64,000 nucleotides of DNA from Pedobacter cryoconitis (lineage in GTDB: Bacteria > Bacteroidota > Bacteroidia > Sphingobacteriales > Sphingobacteriaceae). Below are positions 45,633 through 55,351 of the stretch, piece after piece. The notes under the pieces are model-generated. The model was not told the DNA's origin and made no database searches. It worked only from the letters and a program-made list of their open reading frames with translations. Both the position numbers and the translations under genes were made by a program. Numbering within the stretch: the stretch's first letter is position 1; every line of letters begins with the position of its first letter. The stretch covers positions 110,380-174,379 of the forward strand of contig NZ_QLLR01000007.1 of the NCBI RefSeq assembly GCF_003259615.1, in the 5' to 3' direction.

Positions 45633-45640
45633 TATTTTTG
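45633..45640 (+). promoter_or_regulatory. Possible -7 element of nhaA
   Basis: TATTTTTG fits TAnnTTTG 16 bases before the nhaA start, but no TTTG or TTG is found at the right distance upstream, so support is weak. Confidence 0.3.
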
Positions 45641-45656
45641 GGTTTATCAGACAACT

Positions 45657-46973
45657 ATGGAATTAATACCTAAATCACCCTTTGAAAAAATCATTGCCCC
45701 GGTAAGCAGATTCATTCACCTTGAATATACTGGCGGGATAGTCTTGTTTTTAAGTGTGCTTGTTGCTATTATATGGGCCAATTCACCATTTCATGAATCG
45801 TACCATCACTTGTGGGATATTAAATTCTCTATCGGCTTTGATGACTATGTATTGAACAAGCCGCTCCACATCTGGATTAACGATGGGCTGATGGCTTTGT
45901 TTTTCTTTGTAATCGGATTAGAGCTGAAAAGAGAATTCATGGAAGGTGAATTATCTACGTTAAAGAAGGCTTCTTTACCAATGATGGCAGCTTTAGGCGG
46001 AATGCTGGTTCCCGCAGCTATTTTCTTTATAATCAATAAAGGACTAGCTTCTGAACACGGCTGGGGTATCCCGATGGCAACAGATATTGCTTTTGCCCTG
46101 GCGCTGCTTTCTATGGCTGGAAAACATATTCCCGGCTCTGTTAAAGTCTTTCTTTCTGCGCTGGCAGTTGCGGACGATCTGGGCGCAGTTTTAGTAATTG
46201 CATTCTTTTATACCAGTAATCTGAATTTTGCTCCGCTTGGTGTAGCAGCAATTTTTCTGCTGATATTGATTGCGGGTAATAAATTAGGAATCAGAAGTAC
46301 AGCCTTTTATCTTTTAATCGGGATTGCAGTTTGGATTGGATTTTTACTATCAGGGGTCCATGCCACAATAGCCGGGGTTTTAGTCGCATTTACTATTCCT
46401 GCAGTGACTAAGATTAACGAGAACAGTTTCTCTGAAAACCTGAGAAAACTATCAAATGATTTTGAACAGGAGATCCCTAACAGCGGTTTGCTGACTACCT
46501 CAGAACAACATAGAACCATCGAACAAGTGAAAAGCCTGACATTGGCCGCAGAAACTCCTTTACAGAAAATCGAGTACGCACTGCATCCATGGGTAGCTTT
46601 CGTGATTATGCCGCTGTTCGCACTTGCGAATGCAGGTATCATTATAGGCGCAGATTTCTTCTCCGCTTTAGTCAATCCGGTGAGTATCGGGGTTATATCG
46701 GGTTTAATCATCGGTAAGTTCGTAGGTGTGCTGTTATTCACCTGGTTAATGGTCAAAACCGGGCTGGCACAATTGCCGGATCAGGCAAACTGGAAACATA
46801 TTACAGGGGTCGCGCTATTGGCCGGAGTAGGTTTTACGATGTCGCTGTTTATCAGTAACCTCGCATTTGAGCAGCCCGAATTCATTGAACAAGCTAAATA
46901 TGGTATCCTGATTGCTTCGCTGATTGCAGGTATATTGGGAATTACGCTATTAAAGAGTTTTAAAAAAGCTTAA
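45657..46973 (+). CDS. nhaA: Na+/H+ antiporter NhaA
   Basis: 438 residues with about 12 membrane helices. Diagnostic NhaA segments: IWINDGLMALFFFVIGLELK, PMATDIAFALALLSM, and LSALAVADDLGAVLVIAFFY with the ion-binding Asp pair. The loop at about 255-300 (hydrophilic, NSFSENLRKLSNDFEQE) is typical of longer NhaA forms. It exchanges Na+ for H+ across the inner membrane for pH and sodium homeostasis. Single gene. Confidence 0.97.
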   Translation: MELIPKSPFEKIIAPVSRFIHLEYTGGIVLFLSVLVAIIWANSPFHESYHHLWDIKFSIGFDDYVLNKPLHIWINDGLMALFFFVIGLELKREFMEGELSTLKKASLPMMAALGGMLVPAAIFFIINKGLASEHGWGIPMATDIAFALALLSMAGKHIPGSVKVFLSALAVADDLGAVLVIAFFYTSNLNFAPLGVAAIFLLILIAGNKLGIRSTAFYLLIGIAVWIGFLLSGVHATIAGVLVAFTIPAVTKINENSFSENLRKLSNDFEQEIPNSGLLTTSEQHRTIEQVKSLTLAAETPLQKIEYALHPWVAFVIMPLFALANAGIIIGADFFSALVNPVSIGVISGLIIGKFVGVLLFTWLMVKTGLAQLPDQANWKHITGVALLAGVGFTMSLFISNLAFEQPEFIEQAKYGILIASLIAGILGITLLKSFKKA

Positions 46974-47077
46974 ATCTTCCGCATATTTAATCAGCTCACA
47001 GCAATTTTACATTATAAAATATGCAGAATTGAAACAAGCTGATTACTATTTTGTTTTATCACTAAAACCTGGAAATT

Positions 47078-47302
47078 ATGATTATTACAGAAAATAATAC
47101 ACCGTACAATAACGAAGAAGAGGAAGATGACCAATTAAGTCAGCAAGATGTACAATCTGACGGAATCGATGCTATTCCTGCATCCGAAGCAGATAACCTG
47201 GCCACCGAAATAGACAATTTAAAACAAGCAGATAAATCTTCAGAAGCTTCCTACACCTTAGATGCAGATCGCGGATTTGCTCCTAAAAAAGAAGAAGAAT
47301 AA
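47078..47302 (+). CDS. Small acidic hypothetical protein
   Basis: 74 residues, strongly acidic (EEEEDD near residue 13; DADRGFAPKKEEE at the C-terminus) and probably disordered. Unrecognised. Followed at 47324 by a clear terminator, which supports that the region is transcribed. A stress- or salt-related role cannot be assumed. Confidence 0.6.
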   Translation: MIITENNTPYNNEEEEDDQLSQQDVQSDGIDAIPASEADNLATEIDNLKQADKSSEASYTLDADRGFAPKKEEE

Positions 47303-47323
47303 GGTTTTTTACCTTCATAAAAT

Positions 47324-47356
47324 AAGGCTGCCTCCAATGAGGCGGCCTTTTATTGT
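47324..47356 (+). terminator. Terminator after the acidic small gene
   Basis: AAGGCTGCCTC and GAGGCGGCCTT form an 11-bp stem (one G:U) with loop CAAT, followed by TTATTGTT. Confidence 0.88.
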
Positions 47357-47410
47357 TAAGAATATTTATATATTTCCCGCAGATTTCAAATCGCAGCAAC
47401 AAACAATTTC

Positions 47411-48238
47411 ATGTATAACAAATATAAAGTGCTGGCTTTTGGCCTGGCAATGACCATTGTTTCCTGTCAGAATAATAACAAGGAAACAAAAACAACCCCT
47501 GCTTCAGCAGATTCCACTTCAACCCAAATTCCTGAAAATCTGACTTATAAAGTTACAGGTACCTTACCGCACGATACGGCGGCCTACACCGAAGGATTTG
47601 AACTTCATGGTGGAAAAATATACGAGGGGACCGGAACGTATGAGAATTCATTTGTTTCCATATCAGATACCAGTACTGGTAAACTGGAGCAAAAGTTTCC
47701 GATCAAAGACAAGAGTATCTATGGGGAAGGAATCTCCATTCTGGGCAACCAGCTTTTTCAGCTGACTTATCAAAACCATATCGCGTATGTCTATGACCTG
47801 AAAGACCTGAGCAAACCAACAGGGACCTTCAAGTGGCCTTATGAAGGATGGGGGATGACTAATGATGGCAAAAACCTTTATGTGAGCGTAGGAAGTTCTA
47901 TTGTCTATAAACTTGATCCGAAAACCTTTGCTGTAGTGGGGCAAATACAAGTTACAGATAACTTAGGAACAGTAGACCAGCTGAATGAACTGGAATATGC
48001 AGATGGATTTCTCTACATCAATCAATGGCAGACTACAAAAATATTAAAGGTGGATGTTTCCAGCGGAAAGGTGGTTGGGACTATTGATTGTTTCGGTCTG
48101 TTGTCAAATTATGCACCAGATTATACCCCAAAATCTGAGGATAGTGTGTTGAATGGGATTGCCTGGGACAAAACACATCAACTACTTTACGTAACGGGTA
48201 AAAACTGGCCGCTAATCTTCAAACTGCGTTTAGACTAA
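47411..48238 (+). CDS. Glutaminyl-peptide cyclotransferase lipoprotein
   Basis: 275 residues. The lipoprotein signal ends in IVSC (Cys about 19). The rest is the five-bladed-propeller glutamine cyclotransferase family (PF05096): PHDTAAYTEGFELHGGKIYE near residues 52-71, YGEGISILGNQLFQLTY, GWGMTNDGKNLYVS and LNGIAWDKTHQLLYVTGKNW. It forms pyroglutamate at the N-terminus of proteins in the periplasm. It is next to an MFS gene that starts two bases after its stop, suggesting co-transcription, with no obvious functional link. Confidence 0.92.
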   Translation: MYNKYKVLAFGLAMTIVSCQNNNKETKTTPASADSTSTQIPENLTYKVTGTLPHDTAAYTEGFELHGGKIYEGTGTYENSFVSISDTSTGKLEQKFPIKDKSIYGEGISILGNQLFQLTYQNHIAYVYDLKDLSKPTGTFKWPYEGWGMTNDGKNLYVSVGSSIVYKLDPKTFAVVGQIQVTDNLGTVDQLNELEYADGFLYINQWQTTKILKVDVSSGKVVGTIDCFGLLSNYAPDYTPKSEDSVLNGIAWDKTHQLLYVTGKNWPLIFKLRLD

Positions 48239-48239
48239 T

Positions 48240-49475
48240 ATGGAGATCAGTACCTTCAATGCCTTTAAAAGCCGTAATTACAGGCTGTATTTTAGTGGTC
48301 AATCTATTTCTCTGATTGGAACCTGGATGCAGAAAACTGCAGTCAGCTGGGTCGTGTATTCAGAAACGCATTCTAAGTTCATGCTTGGACTTACGTTGTT
48401 TGCAAGCATGTTCCCGTCTTTTGTTTTTTCTTTTTTAGGCGGAGTAGCTTCCGATCGGTATAACCGCTATAAACTTTTACTCATTACGCAGTTTGCTTCC
48501 ATGGGGCAGGCCATTTTGCTGACTTTACTGATTTTCTTCAGGCATTACTCAGTCTGGGAAATTATTGCACTCAGTGCTTTACTCGGTATTATCAACGCTT
48601 TCGATGTACCTGCAAGACAATCCTTAGTTTATGAAATGGTAGATGATAAAGCCGATTTGCCCAATGCACTCGCTTTAAATTCTTCTATGGTGAATTTATC
48701 CAGGCTCATCGGCCCGGGGATTGCCGGACTGGCGCTGGAAAAGTTTGGAGAGGATATTTGTTTCGGTCTGAATGCGGTGAGCTTTATTGCGGTGATCGGT
48801 TCTCTGCTGATGATGAAACTTCCGAAATATTTAGAGAAGCCAAGAACAAAAAATGTGTTTGGGGAACTTAAAGAAGGCTTTCAATATATTAAACAAACAC
48901 CTTCTATTGCATTCGTGCTGATTATGCTGGCTTTAATCAGTCTGCTTGTTTTACCTTTCAGTACCCTGATCCCTGTTTATGCGAAAGATATTTTTAAAGG
49001 AACAGCTTCTACCTTTGGTGTGATTGATAGTGTAATCGGGCTGGGCGCGTTTTGCGGTGCTATTTTCCTCGCCTCTTTAAAACCCGGCAGGAACCTGAGA
49101 AAAATACTGGCTACCAATACTTTAATATTCGGAGCTGGACTGGTCTTATTTTCACACACCACTTACTATCCTATTGCCTTAGTCTTTGCGACCATATCCG
49201 GTTTCGGAATGATGTCACAGATTACCATTAGTAATACCTTGATTCAAACAACTGTAGATCCGGCAATGCGCGGAAGAGTCATCAGCTTTTATGCGATGGC
49301 CTTTTTCGGAATGCAGCCTTTAGGCGGCTTATTGATCGGAACCTTATCCCAATGGATTGGTACACCGGATACGGTGATGGCCCAAGGGATTATTACCCTG
49401 ATTATCGGATTCGCACTTTTCCGGTTTTTACGTAAGGATGAAGCTAAAAGATTAAAAGCTGAGCAGGAGGTTTAA
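48240..49475 (+). CDS. MFS exporter (EntS/MFS_3-like)
   Basis: 411 residues with 12 predicted membrane helices. The N-terminal AFKSRNYRLYFSGQSISLIG and WMQKTAVSWVVY segments, FDVPARQSLVYEMV and the NALALNSSMVNLSRLIGPGIAG stretch (about 139-160) are typical of the MFS_3 drug/siderophore exporter group. It starts immediately after the cyclotransferase gene. The exported compound is unknown; it could serve the lanthipeptide/TonB locus that starts downstream, but the opposite strand and separate orientation do not argue for this. Confidence 0.88.
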   Translation: MEISTFNAFKSRNYRLYFSGQSISLIGTWMQKTAVSWVVYSETHSKFMLGLTLFASMFPSFVFSFLGGVASDRYNRYKLLLITQFASMGQAILLTLLIFFRHYSVWEIIALSALLGIINAFDVPARQSLVYEMVDDKADLPNALALNSSMVNLSRLIGPGIAGLALEKFGEDICFGLNAVSFIAVIGSLLMMKLPKYLEKPRTKNVFGELKEGFQYIKQTPSIAFVLIMLALISLLVLPFSTLIPVYAKDIFKGTASTFGVIDSVIGLGAFCGAIFLASLKPGRNLRKILATNTLIFGAGLVLFSHTTYYPIALVFATISGFGMMSQITISNTLIQTTVDPAMRGRVISFYAMAFFGMQPLGGLLIGTLSQWIGTPDTVMAQGIITLIIGFALFRFLRKDEAKRLKAEQEV

Positions 49476-49493
49476 TCCTGCTGCCCGGCTTTT

Positions 49494-49523
49494 TGGTTCA
49501 GATCGTGCCCTGGTTCAGATCGT
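49494..49523. repeat. 13-bp direct duplication at the ABC ATPase stop codon
   Basis: TGGTTCAGATCGT occurs at 49494-49506 and 49511-49523, giving a 17-base period. The second copy contains the stop codon of the leftward ATPase gene; the first is a downstream copy. It looks like a recent small tandem duplication. Confidence 0.8.
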
Positions 49524-50210
49524 TTCCAGGTATAACTTTTGTAAGTCATTCGCAGAAATATCCTTGGCATTCAACGTGTGGATGAGTGATCCCTGGCGCA
49601 TAATCCCAATCCTTGTACCCACATTTACTGCATTAAAAATATCGTGCGTAGCCATAAAAACAGTTCTTCCATCCTGAGAAAGCTGCTTGACAATTTCACT
49701 GAATTCATGTGTGGCTTTTGGATCAAGTCCGCTGGTTGGCTCGTCCATTAAAATTACCGCTGCATTTTTGGCTACAGCAATAGCAATCCCTACTTTTTGG
49801 CGCATGCCTTTACTGTAATTTCCAATCCGCTTATGGAAAGCTTCCGGCTGTAAACCTGCTTGTAACAGGTAGGTTTCGAGCGTTTCTTTTTTATAATTAA
49901 ATCCGGCGATCCGGCTAAAAAAATCAAGGTTCTCTAAACTGGTCAGGTTTGCATACAGCATCACAACTTCGGGGATATAAGCCAGAAATTTCCTGGTCTG
50001 CGGCTGATCCGGACTTACCAGAATCCCATTGACCAGTGCTTGTCCCGAGGAAGCCCCTGTAAAGCCTAAAAACAGATTAATTGTCGTGGTTTTACCTGCC
50101 CCGTTCTGGCCTAACAGACAAAATACTTCGCCGGGTTGAATAGTCAGGTTCAGGCCATTAAGCGCTACCTGGTCCCCATATTTTTTAGTCAGTTCTATTG
50201 CTTGTAACAT
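49515..50210 (-). CDS. ABC transporter ATP-binding protein of the lanthipeptide-linked ABC/TonB operon
   Basis: 231 residues: Walker A GQNGAGKTT (about 34-42), signature NYSKGMRQKVGIA (about 132-144), Walker B AAVILMDEPTSG and switch His in MATHD. It is of the ABC-2/NosF-type exporter class. It is the last gene of a four-gene leftward operon: two ABC-2 permeases, TonB receptor, this ATPase, divergent from the lanthipeptide biosynthesis operon. It would power the two permeases; self-protection against the lanthipeptide (LanF-like) or transport of its product are the main options. Confidence 0.88.
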   Translation of the reverse strand: MLQAIELTKKYGDQVALNGLNLTIQPGEVFCLLGQNGAGKTTTINLFLGFTGASSGQALVNGILVSPDQPQTRKFLAYIPEVVMLYANLTSLENLDFFSRIAGFNYKKETLETYLLQAGLQPEAFHKRIGNYSKGMRQKVGIAIAVAKNAAVILMDEPTSGLDPKATHEFSEIVKQLSQDGRTVFMATHDIFNAVNVGTRIGIMRQGSLIHTLNAKDISANDLQKLYLETI

Positions 50211-50221
50211 ATTTTTCTGGT

Positions 50222-52408
50222 TTAAAACTTAATTCCTACAGATACTCTTACATTAAACGGATCACCATCGATATAGTAGAAATTACGGCCATCATAGGGA
50301 TAACCTGTAATTAAATCACCGGATGACATGTAGCGTTTACCAGTCAGGTTATCTGCGATTAAGCGAAAGAAATATTTATCCTGCACATAACTCAGTCCTG
50401 CATCATACTTGGTGAAATCGGGGATGTACTGGTTTTTCTCTGAGGTACTGCGTTTGATCATCGTCGTCTGACCTGCACTCAGGTTCAGGCTCGCTTTATT
50501 TTTTAGCGGGAAACTGTATTGTATCCAGGTATTAAAGATTTGCTGCGGAGTTTGCGGAAGTTCTTTACCCACCAGTTCCGGATCATCGTCTTTAGTGATT
50601 GTAGACTTCACATAAGTATAGTTGGTAGAAATGGAAAGCTGATCGGTAATATTTCCAATGACATCTATCTCGATCCCGTTACTTGTAACCTGGCCTGCAG
50701 GGATGACGAAGCCGGTATTGACCAGATCTGTTACCGGAACATTTGATTTTAAGGTATGAAACCCGTTTACAGTCGTGTATAAACGCGAGTTGAACCAGTT
50801 TCTTTTGATACCTAGTTCCATATCTTTACCTTTTTGAGGGTCAATCGCCTCTGTTCCGGTAACTTCTTTACTCACCGGATCTACGATAACTCTCTGGTAG
50901 CTTTGCGGAACAAAAGACTGGTCATACAGGAAGAAAATAGAGGTGGCCGGATTCACCAGGTAAGTTAGCGCGGCGCGTGGAGACAGTGCTTTTTGATTGT
51001 AATTGCTGGTTTTAACGACACCTTTGGCATTCGTGGTTTCTTTTTCATTGGTATACCAGGTATATCTCGCGCCAAGAGTCAATAAGAGCTTTTTATGCAG
51101 CTGGATATTGTCATAAACGAAGGCCGATTTGATAAAAGTATTGTTGTTTGTCCTGTTGATCCTGGTAATCTGATTCACGGTTTCGGGTGTGGCCGTATTG
51201 ATTGTACCGGATTTGTTATAAGCTGATTCTATCTTTCCGTTATTCAATGATAAAGAATCCCTGCTGTTTGTATAATCTGCACCGAATAATAACTGATGCT
51301 TAATATCTTCGGTTTTAAGCTGGCCATTTGCAAATAGCTGCGTAGAAAAGGTCTTTCCTGCACCCATGGATAAGCTGGCCCTGCGTTTTGTATTTCCATC
51401 CGCATCAAAGTTTACCATACTTCCTTTGGAGGTCATATTCCAGTTTTTATAAGGGGAAGATAAATAAGAAGATTGTGAGGTAAGCTGCCAGTTGTTTTTG
51501 AATTTATGCACCGCATATATCCTTGCAGTTTCATTCTGTGTATAACTTGCAGGTAAACTACGCTCTGAACTATAATTTGTGCTGACCGGACCTTTTAAGA
51601 TGTCTTGTTCACTTCGTACTTTGACAATTGCAGAACCATTCTGTACTTCCCCTCTGATGAAATCATATTCTGCCAGTACATAAGTATTTGGACTGAAATT
51701 ATACTGGACTACCGGAGCCACCACGTATTTATTGGTACGAATATCATTCAGGTAAGAATCTTTGTGCTGATAAGCCGTATTGAAACGGTAAGAGAATCCT
51801 TTTTTCTGCACCTCAGAACCAATATCGGCAGTGATGCGGTACAGGTTGAAACTCCCTGCAGTTTGCACGATATTGAAAAGTTTATGCCCCGGGGTTTTGG
51901 TGAGGATATTGATAGAACCGCCCGGTTCACCTACAGAATTCAGGAAACCTGCAGGCCCTTTAACAAATTCTACATTTTCTATCAGTGCATCATCATCAAT
52001 AGAAGCGCCATAACTAAAACGGCGCGACATCCCATTTAAAGTTGTATAAGCTGCGAAACCACGAATTTGTGCTACCGCAGAGTTATCAAACGGGGTGCTG
52101 TTATAACCGAAATAAACACCACTGGCATTACGTGCAGCATCTTTGAGTTCTAATGCGCCTTGTTGTTGCAAGAGTCCGCTGGAAACGCTGATAATATTCT
52201 GGGGGATCTGGATTAAAGGTTGTTGTAACTTCAGGCTGTTGGAGAGTGTATCGGTTTTGATCCTGACCTTTTTCTTGCTGGTCACGTTGATCTGGTTGAG
52301 TTTATTAATATGCCGCGTGGTATCGGCTAACTTTTTTTGTTGCTGGGCGTGGAGAAAACTTGGCAGTACGCTCAAACTGAGGATAAGTAAGTAAAGGGTT
52401 TTTTTCAT
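50222..52408 (-). CDS. TonB-dependent siderophore-type outer-membrane receptor
   Basis: 728 residues from the ATG at 52408, which overlaps the permease stop as ATGA; an in-frame ATG at 52420 is less likely. After a signal peptide (about 1-20, FLHAQ) comes a plug domain (about 60-190: IPQNIISVSSGLLQQQGALE; IENVEFVKGPAGFLNSVGEP; SINILTKTP) and a 22-strand-type barrel ending VRVSVGIKF. It is of the FhuA/FpvA class, not SusC. No N-terminal STN domain is present. The presence of a siderophore-type receptor inside an ABC exporter operon next to a lanthipeptide cluster is unusual and suggests uptake or sensing of the product or a metal complex. Confidence 0.9.
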   Translation of the reverse strand: MKKTLYLLILSLSVLPSFLHAQQQKKLADTTRHINKLNQINVTSKKKVRIKTDTLSNSLKLQQPLIQIPQNIISVSSGLLQQQGALELKDAARNASGVYFGYNSTPFDNSAVAQIRGFAAYTTLNGMSRRFSYGASIDDDALIENVEFVKGPAGFLNSVGEPGGSINILTKTPGHKLFNIVQTAGSFNLYRITADIGSEVQKKGFSYRFNTAYQHKDSYLNDIRTNKYVVAPVVQYNFSPNTYVLAEYDFIRGEVQNGSAIVKVRSEQDILKGPVSTNYSSERSLPASYTQNETARIYAVHKFKNNWQLTSQSSYLSSPYKNWNMTSKGSMVNFDADGNTKRRASLSMGAGKTFSTQLFANGQLKTEDIKHQLLFGADYTNSRDSLSLNNGKIESAYNKSGTINTATPETVNQITRINRTNNNTFIKSAFVYDNIQLHKKLLLTLGARYTWYTNEKETTNAKGVVKTSNYNQKALSPRAALTYLVNPATSIFFLYDQSFVPQSYQRVIVDPVSKEVTGTEAIDPQKGKDMELGIKRNWFNSRLYTTVNGFHTLKSNVPVTDLVNTGFVIPAGQVTSNGIEIDVIGNITDQLSISTNYTYVKSTITKDDDPELVGKELPQTPQQIFNTWIQYSFPLKNKASLNLSAGQTTMIKRSTSEKNQYIPDFTKYDAGLSYVQDKYFFRLIADNLTGKRYMSSGDLITGYPYDGRNFYYIDGDPFNVRVSVGIKF

Positions 52409-53877
52409 TTGGTGTGGCAATTAGTGGAATTGTGAATTATTCGGACTTGTTTTTTCTTTGAAAGGGAAAGCTGACGGGCAACCAGCAGGAGGAATAAAAT
52501 GGCCAGCCAGATGGATAGTGTACTGATCAGAATACGCAAGGCCCTGGTTTGATCTTCTGCGGGATGAAATGTGGGCAGGTGCTGAACTTCGGCAAGGCTT
52601 AATTTTTTGTTGGACAACAGGTAGCTGTTCATCAGCTTTACCCATTGATTTTGAAAGATGCTGGTCTGATTTTGATAATAGAGATAATCACTGAGCCCTG
52701 TTTTTGCAGTTGAATTCAGCAGCGCCTGCATTTGCGCCACCGGATTAAACCACGCCATTTGACTTAACCAGGCATTGTGTTTAGCAGCAGCTGTAGTATA
52801 TTCCTGAACATTTTTGTTCATTCGCCTGCCGAGCAGGTCATAATAGGCTACGAATCTTTTATTGCCATAAATTGCAGTATCTCCGTCAGTTTTCAGACTA
52901 AGGTATTGCGGATTGTTTCGATAGAATTCCTGAAGCAACCCCGGGATCGGCATTTCCCAGGTATGCACCATCGTTTCCCGCTGACTGGATACAAGTTCAG
53001 TACGCAGGGGCATGGGATGTTTGAGCGCTGCAATTTTATTCATCACCGCTGGTAAGATCAGCGTGAGCAGTAACCAGATGCCAAGTAAAACTAAAGCGTT
53101 GAGTTGTGAAGATTTACGCAGGATGATCATCAGCCAGCAGACCGCAAACCAGAACAACAAATAGCTATTGGTAACCAGGAACCATAAAAGAACATCAGGC
53201 AGATGCAGGGCAGTGGAAGCTGGGTGAATAAACAGGCCGATGAAGCTCAGTATATTAGTCAGCAGGCTGACGAATAGCAGGCGGAAAAGAATTTTATGGA
53301 ATAGAATGCACTTTATTTCTCCGCTTTGAACAGCTAGTAAGCGGTCAGTTTGCTGCTCAGCTTCTCTGGAAAAAAGATCATAACTCAAAATGATGATCAA
53401 TAGCGGAAACAAATAGATCAGCACAAAAGAGAAATCGAAATTACCCGAAGCCAGTTTCTCCGGATTCGCAATTTCCGCGTTCGGAGGTGTTAAAACATCA
53501 CGCTTACTACTGATGATGTCGAAATAGGGGAGCAGGTCGCGCTGACCAATAGCCATCAAAGCCAGTCCGGCAGGAGGATTGGTCGCTATCGGCGGCGCTT
53601 TGAATTCCACCACTTGCGGCAATCCGGCCTGCCGGGCCAGCATTTTCCCTTTGGCTGTAGTGGTATCGGTATGAAATCTGCTGATCAGTTCCTGAACATG
53701 TGCCTGCTGATTATTTACCAGCGTATCCAGTCCGGTTAATTGACTTTCAACAAATCGCTGGCCGTTGTACAGGCTATATAAACTCATCAGCAGGAAAAAT
53801 AACAGCAAGAATAATTGAACTGGCTGACGTAAGAATTGCCGCCATTCGAAACGGAAAATTAAGATGGGTAACTGCAT
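52405..53877 (-). CDS. ABC-2 permease (DUF3526-like), second of two
   Basis: 490 residues with a membrane helix at about 20-40 (LFLLLFFLLMSLYSL), a large extracytoplasmic loop (about 45-145) and five further helices (about 145-290 and 455-475). Layout, with the RFEWRQFLRQPVQL start and YDLFSREAEQQTDRLL segment, fits the DUF3526/NosY-like ABC-2 permeases. It is translationally coupled to the receptor gene (ATGA) and starts 2 bases after the previous permease gene. It pairs with the ATPase at 49515. Confidence 0.82.
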   Translation of the reverse strand: MQLPILIFRFEWRQFLRQPVQLFLLLFFLLMSLYSLYNGQRFVESQLTGLDTLVNNQQAHVQELISRFHTDTTTAKGKMLARQAGLPQVVEFKAPPIATNPPAGLALMAIGQRDLLPYFDIISSKRDVLTPPNAEIANPEKLASGNFDFSFVLIYLFPLLIIILSYDLFSREAEQQTDRLLAVQSGEIKCILFHKILFRLLFVSLLTNILSFIGLFIHPASTALHLPDVLLWFLVTNSYLLFWFAVCWLMIILRKSSQLNALVLLGIWLLLTLILPAVMNKIAALKHPMPLRTELVSSQRETMVHTWEMPIPGLLQEFYRNNPQYLSLKTDGDTAIYGNKRFVAYYDLLGRRMNKNVQEYTTAAAKHNAWLSQMAWFNPVAQMQALLNSTAKTGLSDYLYYQNQTSIFQNQWVKLMNSYLLSNKKLSLAEVQHLPTFHPAEDQTRALRILISTLSIWLAILFLLLVARQLSLSKKKQVRIIHNSTNCHTK

Positions 53878-53879
53878 AT

Positions 53880-55307
53880 TTAGCGCAATGAGGGTTTGGT
53901 AAGGAAGAATAACGCGATGGAAAGCAGGCCTGTCCAGCAGCTGATGGAAAGTAACGCCATCCGTTGTAAATACAGGGTTTCCGATAAGGTTGGAGCCTGG
54001 TAAGTGAAATCTTTGAGCTGGAGAAAAAACCGCGGATCTGCCTGGTAACTTTCATTTGATTTTACAGGATGAGTGGCCAGCTGAAGATTCAGTTTGCGGA
54101 TTAACATATTGCGGTATGCTTTTGCCTGAAGAAAGAAGCTTTGATGGTGGTAAAAATCTGTACCGGACATTGCCATTGAAAGCCTTTTCAAACTCATAAA
54201 AGGGTCAGCTAAACCTGCATAATTCAAAAAAGATTGCTGCTGGTTAAAGGTGTTTGCCAGTTCCGCATAGTAATGGTCAAATACCTTGTTCTGATAATCT
54301 TCCTGGTATTGCAGCAGCAAACCATCGGCATTAACCGGAAGCTGAGCTGCACTCTCGGCCTTGTATTTTTTCAATAGCGCTGCATAGTATTTCTCTCCCC
54401 TTTCCTGGTAAGGCAAATCCCCGTTAATCCCTTTTAAAAACCCTTGCTTAACGTGATTGTTAAAAGCCGCACGTGAGCTCAAAGGGTACCAGTCTGCTGC
54501 TTTACCGGCCACTATTTTTGGAAAGAGAATACTGCTGAATAACCATACTGTTAAAACAGTTAAGGTGGCCGTTCTTGAAGTGCCGCTCAATGCAGATACG
54601 ATCACACCAGTTAAAGTGACCAGTAAATAGAAAAGCAGGTAACCACAGACAATAATTAAAAACCGGCCCAGTAAAGCAGTACCCGAAGGAGAGAGCAGGA
54701 TGACGAAAAACAGCACTGTAAAAATTGGCATGACCAGGAAAATCACCAACAAATAATTCGACCAAACCTTTCCCCAGGCCAGTTGTGAAGGCTTTATACC
54801 TTGTGCCATTAACATTTTAAAAGTGCCGGATTCTTTCTCACAGGTGAGCGCAGAAGAACTGATGAACAGCAATAACAGCGGGATCAGCAACTGCATAATC
54901 AAAGCGAGGGTAAACTGACCGAACCGCATCAAAGCATCGTTTCGTTCTGCATTGCTATAATCCACCTCATGTTGTACATGGGCTTCTACACGGTAGGTGG
55001 TTCCGAAATAATCATTGAGCCCGGGATCAAAAGCACTTAAAAGATTTAAAGGCTTAAAAAGATAAGTGCCGAAATGCGCAGCTTCATGTGGATTGTTATG
55101 TTGCGCCTCCCACTGCTGACGGAATTTTTTGTTGGAGCTTTCGCGGCTTTGCTGATCGTACTGGTATTGAAAAGCAGTCAGCAACCCGCTGATGAGGAAC
55201 AAAGTATAAATAATTATAGCTAATGTGCTCATAATTTGATCACGAAAAGCTAACCTGAATTCTTTCCAGATTAAGGTGCGTAAAGGAGTAGAAACGGATG
55301 AGGACAT
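53880..55307 (-). CDS. ABC-2 permease (DUF3526-like), first of two
   Basis: 475 residues. The cytosolic start RTLIWKEFRLAFRDQIMSTL leads to helix 1 (about 28-48), a long extracytoplasmic loop, then helices around 130-285, with the coupling-helix-like segment SSALTCEKESGTFKMLMAQG, and a final helix near 455-470. It is homologous in layout to the next gene, so the two probably form a heterodimeric membrane part. First gene of the leftward operon; its start lies 79 bases from the divergent exporter start, and the space between holds the TTTGCAAC element. Confidence 0.82.
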   Translation of the reverse strand: MSSSVSTPLRTLIWKEFRLAFRDQIMSTLAIIIYTLFLISGLLTAFQYQYDQQSRESSNKKFRQQWEAQHNNPHEAAHFGTYLFKPLNLLSAFDPGLNDYFGTTYRVEAHVQHEVDYSNAERNDALMRFGQFTLALIMQLLIPLLLLFISSSALTCEKESGTFKMLMAQGIKPSQLAWGKVWSNYLLVIFLVMPIFTVLFFVILLSPSGTALLGRFLIIVCGYLLFYLLVTLTGVIVSALSGTSRTATLTVLTVWLFSSILFPKIVAGKAADWYPLSSRAAFNNHVKQGFLKGINGDLPYQERGEKYYAALLKKYKAESAAQLPVNADGLLLQYQEDYQNKVFDHYYAELANTFNQQQSFLNYAGLADPFMSLKRLSMAMSGTDFYHHQSFFLQAKAYRNMLIRKLNLQLATHPVKSNESYQADPRFFLQLKDFTYQAPTLSETLYLQRMALLSISCWTGLLSIALFFLTKPSLR

Positions 55308-55351
55308 TTATTAATTATTAATTGCATCAAAGTTGCATTATATTTATAATA

